A stretch of DNA of 5,468 nucleotides from positions 1-5,468 of the forward strand of contig JADGQU010000194.1 in assembly GCA_017881545.1 (NCBI GenBank). The letters are read 5' to 3'. A program made the position numbers and the translations under genes. Below, piece by piece: positions 1 through 4,893 of this stretch. The stretch's first letter is position 1; the number at the start of each line of letters is the position of its first letter. The notes beneath the pieces are model-generated. The model saw only the letters and a program-made list of their open reading frames with translations, did not search any database and was not told where the DNA came from. This stretch comes from Gemmatimonadaceae bacterium. Its GTDB lineage: Bacteria > Gemmatimonadota > Gemmatimonadetes > Gemmatimonadales > Gemmatimonadaceae.

Positions 1-195
1 GTACACAACCCCGGCGGCTGCGGGGCCATCGAGGCTTGCGGGCTTGGCAACATCCGGGTCCGTCACTTCGAGGACCCGCTTTGAATCGCACGCTCCCAGC
101 GAAAACGCGAGCAGCATGCCTGAGACCACCGGAATCGCTCTTCCGGCGGCCCAACCGGCGCGTCGGCGCCAGTTGGTTTTGCCTGTATGCGTCAT
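1..195 (-). CDS. RagB/SusD-like outer-membrane lipoprotein, N-terminal 65 residues (cut by window edge)
   Basis: Only the start of this gene is in the window; the frame stays open to base 1. It begins MTHTGKTNWRRRAGW, with an Arg-rich n-region and a hydrophobic stretch (about residues 21-35) ending in a lipobox L-G-A-C with Cys36, so it should be processed by signal peptidase II and lipidated. The residues after the Cys (DSKRVLEVTDPDVAKP) resemble the N-termini of RagB/SusD-family proteins of Gemmatimonadota-like genomes. In that family the lipoprotein sits on the outer face of the outer membrane and forms a lid over its SusC partner, capturing ligand for import. Its position 19 nt downstream of a susC-like gene on the same strand strongly supports this and implies co-transcription. 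The ATG has only a weak GGAA upstream, so translation may be coupled to susC. Substrate unknown. The ligand-binding domain lies outside the window, so the family call rests on lipobox, N-terminal style and context. Confidence 0.85.
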   Translation of the reverse strand, partial: MTHTGKTNWRRRAGWAAGRAIPVVSGMLLAFSLGACDSKRVLEVTDPDVAKPASLDGPAAAGVVY

Positions 196-214
196 TTATT
201 GGTTTCCGTTGGGA

Positions 215-3200
215 TTAGAATGTCATGTTCACGCGACCCACCCAGTACTTCGTGGGCGGCTGCGTTAGAAAGTCGGCGGTATTGAAGTTCTGGGCAGACG
301 AAGTATTGAGCTCTGGATCGAGCCCCGTGTACTTGGTCCAGGTGTGCAGGTTTCTGCCTGAAAGTGTGATGCTGGCATTCGTCGCCCGAACACTGTTGGC
401 AAATCTCTGCGGCAACGTAACCGTGAATGCGAGCTCGCGGAGCTTCGTGAAATTCGCGTTCTCGAAGTAGGCACCGCGGGTACCCATTCTCGTCGAGATG
501 GCCTTGGCCTGCTCGAGCAGTGAAGCCGACTTGTCCTCGATCCCCTGGCAAATTGTGCCCGACGCGGAGCACCGGAAGAATTCGGTGCTGTTGTTCAGCG
601 TGAGGCCGCCGCGGTGATCGAACAGCGCCCGGATGTTGAGCCAGTTGAACAGCGTCACGCTCGGCGTGATCGCCAGCTCTGTGCGCCCCAGTGGGTTGCC
701 AAGGAAGACAGCCGAATCGCTGAGAACGACTTCGCACGCGGGCCCGCCAACGATCTGCGGGTTTGGCGTGTTGTTATAGGTCGGACAGTTGACGCGACTG
801 ATGATGCCGTCATGATTCTTGTCTTCAAAGGATACGAGAGCGTAATCCCAGTAGCCGCCCAGTGGATAGCCGTTTTGATGACGCTGGGTTGCGCCACCCA
901 ATCCGAAAATGATCGGCGTGATTCCGGTGCCAAGGTTTACAACTTTGTTGTCGTTCGCCGAGCCATTGAAGGAGACGTCGAACGCGAAGGCACTGGTGGT
1001 CACCGGCTTGATGTTTATGAGGTACTCGTAGCCGTTGTTGTCCACTCGTCCGAGGTTGACGAGCTGCGTGTTGGTTGCGCCCAGCGAGGGTGCCAATACC
1101 CGCCCGATCAGCGCGTCGTGCGTCTGCTTCGAATACTTCGTGAACTCCACGCTCACGAGGTCTCGGATGAGACTCGCATCGAATCCGTACTCGAACTCCC
1201 TCGTGCGCTCGGGCTTGAGATTGGCGTTGCCGGCGCCGCCGAGGGTGATGCCGGAAACCTCAACGCCCGCAACACTGACTGCAACGGGGTTGAAGAATTT
1301 GTCCGCCTGACGAAAGTCCGGACGCTGACCGGATTCTCCGAACGCAGTTCTGAGGCGGAACGAGTTCACCATGCTTGTCTTGGGGAAGAACGGCTCCTCG
1401 CCGATAACCCACGACAACTGCGCCGAGGGATATTTCACGAAGGGCAGGTTTACGCCGAAATTACTGTTCTTGTCCTGGCGAAAACCGCCGGTGAGGAATA
1501 CCCTGTCACGCCACTCGAGCCGCTCGGTAGCGATGTAGCCGAGTGTAATGATATCGGTGTTGGCCTCGCTCACTGCAAACAGCGAGCTCGTGCCGGCGAG
1601 TGAGCCGGTTCCCGGCAGCAGTGCGTCACCAAACGCATCGGTGCGGGAAAATACTTCACGATTCCATTGAGCACCGACAGTCGTGACGGAGCGAAGATCG
1701 TCGCGGAGCCCGAACGTCCCCGTCGCGGAAGTGTTGGCCGAGTAGGTCCGGATTTCGGCGCGATTCACCTGGCGGTATCCTTCGGGGTTGAAGAGCGTGA
1801 CGAGGCCTTGTGGCAAAGTCTCCTGGTCATAGCGCTCGAGGAGATCCATGCCTCCCACTCCGATAACGCTCAACCACGATTTCGGCTGCCAGTTCGCCTG
1901 AGCCGAACCCAGCAATCTCTCGATGTTCTGCCGCGTGTCGATAGCGAAAATACGCGTTGCGGGATAGTTGGGATTGCGATAGCCGCGCGACAACGTATCG
2001 GTGCCGCAAGTAATGTCGTTCGGCGCGAGCCCGGCGGCCGTTTGGGCCGCGGTGTGGCAGTCGAACGCCTTGCCGATCAGTGACCCGGAAATTGCGCCGA
2101 GCACGTCGTTGTCGTTCTGCGGAAGACGCAGCCGACTGCCTGTGTACCCGCCGTTTAGACTCATTTGCAGGTTCGGGCGCACCTGCGCGTTGACGTTCGC
2201 GCGCACGTTGGCCTTCTGCAGCCAGTTCACCGAATAGACCCCTTCTTCACGCTCGAAGTCACTGCCCATGTAGTACTGAGTGAGGTCACTGCCACCGCTG
2301 ACGTTCGTCCCGAACTGTTCACGCCATCCGTCACGGAACGGGCTGGCGAGGGCAAGCGGGAGGATGTTGAGCAGTGAGTCAGCCTTCAGCGCGCAAACCC
2401 CGCGGACCTGGTTGTCCAGGTTGCAGTCAGTGTTGCGCGTGCCGTTCACGTTGGTGCCGATCTGACGATAGTTGTGATTGTAGTCGCCCTGTTGCCGGAC
2501 CGTGCCGTATTCGGCGTTGGCCAGCCAGCGGGCGCGTCCAGACTTTCCGCGCTTGGTCGTCACCTGAATGACGCCATTCGAGGCGGCCGTACCGTACAGT
2601 GCCGCGGCCGCGGGACCCTTGATGATCTGGACGTCCTCGATGTCTTCCGAATTGATGTCGTTGAACCGCGAAGGCGTCTGCCCGCCGACTCCGATCGCTG
2701 AGGAGTTTGGATTGTTGTTGACGCGGACGCCATCGATGATCAGCAGCGGATCGTTAGCCAGGTTGATGCTGTTCGATCCGCGGATTCTGATACGCGATGA
2801 GGCGCCCGTCGTCCCGCCAGCCTGCTGAACGACGACTCCGGCGGCCCGCGAAGAGAGCACATCGGAGAAGTTCTGAACGCTGGCCATGTTCACCTGGGTA
2901 GCGACGTCGATTGACGCAGTGCTCACACCACTTTCCCGGCGTCGCTGTGTCTCGCCGGTGGCGGTTACCGTGACCTGGTCGAGCGTAGTCGCCGCCTGAT
3001 GCAGCGCAAAATCCAACGTCTCGGTGGCGCCCTGGCCGATGTTCACGGTCTTGACCTGGCCTTCGTAGCCGATGCGAATGGCTCGGATCTCAACAGAGCC
3101 TGAAGGAACCCCGACAATCTGGAACCGCCCATCTTCGCCCGTCCGGGATCCGCGCGGCGTACCCGCGACGAGAACTCGTACGTCTGCCAATGGTTGGCCG

Positions 3201-3316
3201 GTCGCCTGATCGACGACTCTTCCGGTCAGCGTCGCGTTCTGCGCCTGAGCAACGGCGGGAAGCAACGTCAGACCCAAAGTCACCGCCGCCCGGCGGAAAA
3301 ACTGACTTGTGGACAT
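215..3316 (-). CDS. SusC/RagA-family TonB-linked outer-membrane transporter
   Basis: Complete gene, 1033 residues, typical for the family. It imports a ligand across the outer membrane using TonB-transmitted energy, with the adjacent RagB/SusD-like lipoprotein as lid. Domains in order: signal peptide 1-25 (FFRR n-region, hydrophobic core, cleavage after A-Q-A); carboxypeptidase-regulatory-like beta-sandwich about 29-107 (TLTGRVVDQATGQPLADVRV); TonB-box-like LDQVTVTAT 112-120; plug about 125-262 with SRIRIRGSNSI, PLLIIDGVRVN, IEDVQIIKGPAAAALYG and NGVIQVTTKRGK; then a beta-barrel to the terminal VNMTF, whose final Phe fits the outer-membrane protein assembly signal. A DxNxDG calcium-loop-like motif lies at 832-837. 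The mature protein has exactly eight Cys, in four close pairs (298/308, 420/437, 844/861, 916/923). I chose the ATG at 3316 because it gives a clean signal peptide with AGAGG and AGGA upstream; an in-frame TTG at 3454 would bury the signal behind 46 polar residues. The substrate cannot be inferred. Confidence 0.96.
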   Translation of the reverse strand: MSTSQFFRRAAVTLGLTLLPAVAQAQNATLTGRVVDQATGQPLADVRVLVAGTPRGSRTGEDGRFQIVGVPSGSVEIRAIRIGYEGQVKTVNIGQGATETLDFALHQAATTLDQVTVTATGETQRRRESGVSTASIDVATQVNMASVQNFSDVLSSRAAGVVVQQAGGTTGASSRIRIRGSNSINLANDPLLIIDGVRVNNNPNSSAIGVGGQTPSRFNDINSEDIEDVQIIKGPAAAALYGTAASNGVIQVTTKRGKSGRARWLANAEYGTVRQQGDYNHNYRQIGTNVNGTRNTDCNLDNQVRGVCALKADSLLNILPLALASPFRDGWREQFGTNVSGGSDLTQYYMGSDFEREEGVYSVNWLQKANVRANVNAQVRPNLQMSLNGGYTGSRLRLPQNDNDVLGAISGSLIGKAFDCHTAAQTAAGLAPNDITCGTDTLSRGYRNPNYPATRIFAIDTRQNIERLLGSAQANWQPKSWLSVIGVGGMDLLERYDQETLPQGLVTLFNPEGYRQVNRAEIRTYSANTSATGTFGLRDDLRSVTTVGAQWNREVFSRTDAFGDALLPGTGSLAGTSSLFAVSEANTDIITLGYIATERLEWRDRVFLTGGFRQDKNSNFGVNLPFVKYPSAQLSWVIGEEPFFPKTSMVNSFRLRTAFGESGQRPDFRQADKFFNPVAVSVAGVEVSGITLGGAGNANLKPERTREFEYGFDASLIRDLVSVEFTKYSKQTHDALIGRVLAPSLGATNTQLVNLGRVDNNGYEYLINIKPVTTSAFAFDVSFNGSANDNKVVNLGTGITPIIFGLGGATQRHQNGYPLGGYWDYALVSFEDKNHDGIISRVNCPTYNNTPNPQIVGGPACEVVLSDSAVFLGNPLGRTELAITPSVTLFNWLNIRALFDHRGGLTLNNSTEFFRCSASGTICQGIEDKSASLLEQAKAISTRMGTRGAYFENANFTKLRELAFTVTLPQRFANSVRATNASITLSGRNLHTWTKYTGLDPELNTSSAQNFNTADFLTQPPTKYWVGRVNMTF

Positions 3317-3331
3317 AATTCCTAAACCTCT
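3317..3331 (-). promoter_or_regulatory. Ribosome binding site fixing the susC-like start
   Basis: Read on the minus strand, the 15 nt before the ATG are AGAGGTTTAGGAATT. They hold two purine cores: AGAGG about 10 nt from the ATG and AGGA about 3 nt from it. This supports initiation at 3316 rather than at the upstream in-frame TTG. Which core is used cannot be told by eye. Confidence 0.6.
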
Positions 3332-3351
3332 AACGGTGAAGGGAAGGATTG

Positions 3352-3374
3352 GGCGGCTTGTGTGATTTGCCGCC
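3352..3374 (-). other. GC-only 6-bp hairpin just upstream of susC
   Basis: GGCGGC (3374-3369) and GCCGCC (3357-3352) on the minus strand enclose an 11-nt AC-rich loop. The stem ends 35 nt before the susC ATG and about 20 nt before its Shine-Dalgarno. A pyrimidine-rich stretch follows rather than a U-run, so it is a weak attenuator candidate; it might affect ribosome access. Confidence 0.4.
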
Positions 3375-3427
3375 GCGAAAGCACGCAATCTTGGAGACTG
3401 CACCTCCAGCTCACACCACGCACTGCT

Positions 3428-3446
3428 GCGGATTGAACGCATCCGC
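3428..3446. other. 6-bp inverted repeat GCGGAT/ATCCGC
   Basis: A perfect 6-bp stem encloses a 7-nt loop (GCGTTCA on the minus strand). An alternative 4-bp fold TGCG/CGCA (3441-3427) would instead expose a TTCAATC loop like a tRNA T-loop; no other tRNA parts were found. Confidence 0.35.
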
Positions 3447-3450
3447 CGAC

Positions 3451-3567
3451 TCAAGCCTCTCGGAAGGCTCTCTCTGGATTGCCACAGCCGATCGTCAGTC
3501 CTCCTTGGGATGGGGGCTGTGGGGAGGGTCCCGGGATCGAGTCGTCGACTGCCATGAAAGAATTCAT
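3451..3567 (-). CDS. Possible 38-codon leader ORF (low confidence)
   Basis: An ATG-started frame of 38 codons begins MNSFMAVDDSIPG, has a Pro/Gly-rich middle (PSPQPPSQGG) and ends REA-stop. Its TGA overlaps an in-frame TTG of the susC reading frame (TTGA). There is no Shine-Dalgarno at a useful distance and the ATG is inside the 3551-3570 hairpin. I recognise no family. It could be a leader peptide that couples translation to susC, but chance is more likely. Confidence 0.12.
   Translation of the reverse strand: MNSFMAVDDSIPGPSPQPPSQGGLTIGCGNPERAFREA
3482..3522 (-). other. 8-bp inverted repeat with AAGGAGG in its loop
   Basis: CCACAGCC (3522-3515) and GGCTGTGG (3489-3482) are perfect complements on the minus strand and enclose a 25-nt loop. 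The loop carries AAGGAGG (3506-3500), a full Shine-Dalgarno match, yet no ATG, GTG or TTG lies 5-10 nt after it. It could be a regulatory element or chance; only the repeat itself is directly seen. Confidence 0.4.
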
Positions 3568-3570
3568 GAC
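3551..3570 (-). other. 8-bp hairpin with 4-nt loop in the leader
   Basis: On the minus strand GTCATGAA (3570-3563) pairs with TTCATGGC (3558-3551) around the loop TTCT. One pair is U-G in minus-strand RNA and would be C-A on the plus strand, so like the 12-bp hairpin it fits an RNA transcribed toward susC. Confidence 0.4.
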
Positions 3571-3585
3571 GATCACTTGGGTGTT

Positions 3586-3608
3586 CCTAGCTGGAAAGGT
3601 TTGCTAGG
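3586..3608. other. 6-bp inverted repeat CCTAGC/GCTAGG
   Basis: CCTAGC (3586-3591) and GCTAGG (3603-3608) are perfect complements around an 11-nt spacer. It works equally on both strands and is one of the series of hairpins in the leader. Confidence 0.35.
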
Positions 3609-3611
3609 CGG

Positions 3612-3648
3612 GCGTCATCGTGTGCACCACCAGGTGTGCACGATGCGC
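3612..3648. other. Second long inverted repeat abutting the 12-bp hairpin
   Basis: CATCGTG (3616-3622) and CACC (3625-3628) mirror GGTG (3633-3636) and CACGATG (3639-3645), around a 4-nt loop ACCA and a symmetric 2-nt interior TG/TG. An outer GCG/CGC pair (3612-3614 with 3646-3648) extends it across one bulged base. The interior could form G-U wobbles in plus-strand RNA but would be CA/CA mismatches in minus-strand RNA, so the active strand is unclear; a protein-binding operator is also possible. The arms also contain TGTGCAC twice, 14 nt apart (3621 and 3635). Confidence 0.6.
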
Positions 3649-3679
3649 AGTCGCTCAGGATTTTTTCTCCCGAGCGACT
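3649..3679 (-). other. Strong 12-bp hairpin with GAAAAAA loop in the leader
   Basis: On the minus strand AGTCGCTCGGGA (3679-3668) pairs with TCCTGAGCGACT (3660-3649) over 12 contiguous positions, closing a 7-nt GAAAAAA loop. Eleven pairs are Watson-Crick and one is G-U. On the plus strand the same position would be an A-C mismatch, so the pairing fits an RNA read from the minus strand, the direction of susC. A U-tract does not follow it, so it is not an ordinary terminator for that strand. Confidence 0.7.
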
Positions 3680-3741
3680 ATTCGGCTGGTCCCACCCCCA
3701 CTCCGGGTGGAAAAGGGGAGGTAGCAGACCCGTCCGGTGCG

Positions 3742-3770
3742 AGTTTAGAGAGCTAAGCCGCTGCTGTCAA
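3742..3770 (-). promoter_or_regulatory. Sigma70-type promoter for the susC-ragB unit
   Basis: On the minus strand a perfect -35 hexamer TTGACA (3770-3765) is followed after exactly 17 nt by a good -10 hexamer TAAACT (3747-3742, four of six consensus matches). An A-tract (GAAAAAA, 3784-3778) lies just upstream of the -35 and could act as an UP-like element. Transcription would start near 3735 and read leftward into susC after a leader of about 420 nt. The promoter lies about 57 nt beyond the aminopeptidase stop codon, so susC-ragB is probably its own transcription unit. Position and quality are seen in the sequence; activity is inferred. Confidence 0.75.
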
Positions 3771-3788
3771 TAAGGGATTTTTTCGCTT

Positions 3789-3824
3789 GGCTCGTGAATG
3801 ATGTCGTTCACCGCTTCCGGAGCC
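3789..3824 (-). terminator. Hairpin just after the aminopeptidase stop, possible weak terminator
   Basis: Starting 2 nt after the aminopeptidase stop, the minus strand has GGCTC (3824-3820), an 8-nt bulge, GTGAA (3811-3807), an 8-nt loop, then TTCAC (3798-3794) and GAGCC (3793-3789): two stacked 5-bp stems. The following bases on this strand are A-rich, not U-rich, so it is not a canonical intrinsic terminator. It could protect the mRNA 3' end. It lies just upstream of the susC promoter. Confidence 0.3.
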
Positions 3825-3826
3825 AC

Positions 3827-4882
3827 CTATGACCCCACCCATTGACGAATAGCGGCGAACGGCGCTTCGGGACGCGACTTGGCCAGCGCGATAACACGCC
3901 CGATCGTCCGCTTCAAATCGCGTCCCTCTCGCGCATATACTTGATCGAAAACATCGAGGTCGCTCGCATAAACGCGGCGGGCGAGAAGCGAAGCATTGTC
4001 CAGTGGAACGCGCTCCGCATAGCGCGGGTTGATGGTCCTGAAGGCAGGGGCAATCTCTGAGATCAGCCTGGCCCGAGCTCGAAGGTAGACAGTATCGCGC
4101 GCCGCGATCCGCGCCGGCTTGCTGTCCGCATGCGCCGCGTATGCGGAGTCGAGCGACTTGATCACGGTCGCCCAGAATCTCGCCAGCAGCTTGTCGTCCT
4201 CCCACTCCGCATCCAACTTTGCGGCCGCTGCCTCCTGCCCGCGGGACCTGAAGAACGCCGCCGCGCCGCGCGCTCCCACGAACATCGCAAAGGATTCGTT
4301 GAACGGTGCCTGACCCGATGCGTAGAAGGTGTTGTGGGTCAGCTCGTGGATGACCGTGTTCGCGAGACCGAGCGAGTCGCCCCTGAGCGTGGTGTTGAGG
4401 AGCGGATCGTTGAAAAAACCGAGCGTGCTGAACGCATCGGACGGGCGGACGTACACATCGAACCCATCCGCCGCGAGGCTCTGCGCATCCCGCTTCGCTT
4501 TCCCGAAATCGAAGTAGCCTTTGTAAGGCACGCGGCCGACGATTGGAAACCACCACGTGTACGGCTTGAGCGTATCCCGATAAGCGGCAGACAGGACAAG
4601 GACTAAAGTGTCATGATCAAGGCGCGAGTATGTCGTGAAACTGTCCTTAGTTCGCAGCCGAAGGCTGTCTCTTGCGTACTCGCGCGCCGCCAAAACCACC
4701 TTCAGCTTCGCCCGCGCCTCCGCCGGAGTGCGTGGATCCGCCACCATCTCCGAAATCGGCTGACGCCGGCTCAGGATCTTAGCCTCCTCCCACGCCCCTC
4801 GACTGAGGTAACAAGCTGTGGGAGCAGAGATTAGACCCAGCACAGCCGCAGAAACCGCTATCGCGAGGATACCGCGTCGCAT
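3827..4882 (-). CDS. Predicted zinc aminopeptidase, COG4324/PF10023 type
   Basis: Encodes 351 residues, normal for this family. The N-terminus (MRRGILAIAVSAAVLGLIS) is a signal peptide or membrane anchor. Cys24 follows P-T-A, a non-standard lipobox at the place where relatives often carry a lipidated Cys, so periplasmic lipoprotein anchoring is possible. Family motifs: WWFPIVGRVPYKGYFD (110-125), GFDVYV (140-145), AFSTLGFFNDPLL (150-162), the zinc-peptidase signature HELTH (179-183) and NESFA (195-199) with Glu196 as likely third metal ligand. The C-terminal half is more variable. Members are annotated as putative aminopeptidases from the HExxH motif; the substrate is uncertain to me. The ATG at 4882 is chosen for the clean signal peptide; an in-frame TTG at 4948 would add 22 polar residues and overlap dnaE. 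Ribosome-binding is poor: AAGGA lies 14 nt upstream, inside dnaE codons 2-3. It is divergent from dnaE with an 11-nt gap. Confidence 0.88.
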   Translation of the reverse strand: MRRGILAIAVSAAVLGLISAPTACYLSRGAWEEAKILSRRQPISEMVADPRTPAEARAKLKVVLAAREYARDSLRLRTKDSFTTYSRLDHDTLVLVLSAAYRDTLKPYTWWFPIVGRVPYKGYFDFGKAKRDAQSLAADGFDVYVRPSDAFSTLGFFNDPLLNTTLRGDSLGLANTVIHELTHNTFYASGQAPFNESFAMFVGARGAAAFFRSRGQEAAAAKLDAEWEDDKLLARFWATVIKSLDSAYAAHADSKPARIAARDTVYLRARARLISEIAPAFRTINPRYAERVPLDNASLLARRVYASDLDVFDQVYAREGRDLKRTIGRVIALAKSRPEAPFAAIRQWVGS

Positions 4883-4887
4883 ATTCT
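4882..4887 (+). promoter_or_regulatory. TANNNT -10-like element placing dnaE as leaderless
   Basis: TATTCT sits on the plus strand with exactly 6 nt between it and the dnaE GTG, the spacing that would put transcription start at the first base of the start codon. No good -35 is seen 16-18 nt upstream, and no Shine-Dalgarno precedes the GTG. The element overlaps the aminopeptidase start codon by one base. This is inference from spacing only. Confidence 0.35.
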
Positions 4888-4893
4888 TATCAT

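Larger units (their letters stand above)
3317..3735 (-). promoter_or_regulatory. Long, highly structured 5' leader of the susC-like gene
   Basis: About 420 nt separate the inferred transcription start from the susC ATG, with no convincing gene. In RNA order the minus strand shows inverted repeats: CCACCC/GGGTGG (3710-3692), a 12-bp hairpin (3679-3649), a second long hairpin (3648-3612), CCTAGC/GCTAGG (3608-3586), GTCATGAA/TTCATGGC (3570-3551), CCACAGCC/GGCTGTGG (3522-3482), AGCCT/AGGCT (3469-3454), GCGGAT/ATCCGC (3446-3428), TGGAG/CTCCA (3408-3392) and GGCGGC/GCCGCC (3374-3352). A rough estimate gives one or two 6-bp repeats with short loops by chance in this length, so the density is above expectation. 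I could not match it to the cobalamin, TPP, SAM or cyclic-di-GMP riboswitch cores. It may be a cis-acting control element, or a small RNA read from the same promoter. No U-run terminator is visible before susC. Confidence 0.5.

Noticed and set aside
614..1603. Long plus-strand open frame (329 codons) antisense to susC
   Set aside because: It lies wholly inside a clearly real SusC coding region, has no recognisable domain or Shine-Dalgarno, and such antisense frames are common opposite GC-rich genes.
3427..3441. tRNA-like T-arm (TGCG, TTCAATC loop, CGCA) on the minus strand
   Set aside because: Only four stem pairs, no matching acceptor stem and no D or anticodon arms at the right distance; a stronger competing 6-bp hairpin uses the same bases.
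3317..3454. 46-residue N-terminal extension of SusC from a TTG
   Set aside because: It would place polar sequence before an otherwise perfect signal peptide, and a Shine-Dalgarno precedes the internal ATG at 3316.
3317..3735. Cobalamin riboswitch, often found before TonB-dependent transporters
   Set aside because: I could not find the conserved B12-box or the core sequence elements on the minus strand; TPP, SAM and cyclic-di-GMP cores were also not seen.
3349..3756. Plus-strand open frame of 135 codons covering the gap between susC and the aminopeptidase
   Set aside because: TTG start with no Shine-Dalgarno, low-complexity composition without family resemblance, and it runs antisense through the promoter and hairpin leader.
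3658..3784. Direct repeat GGATTTTTTC at 3658-3667 and 3775-3784
   Set aside because: Ten bases dominated by a T-run; no flanking similarity or mobile-element ends, so chance is a sufficient explanation.
3753..4556. 267-codon minus-strand frame overlapping the aminopeptidase
   Set aside because: Arg/Gly/Ser-rich out-of-frame shadow; the other frame carries HELTH, NESFA and a signal peptide.
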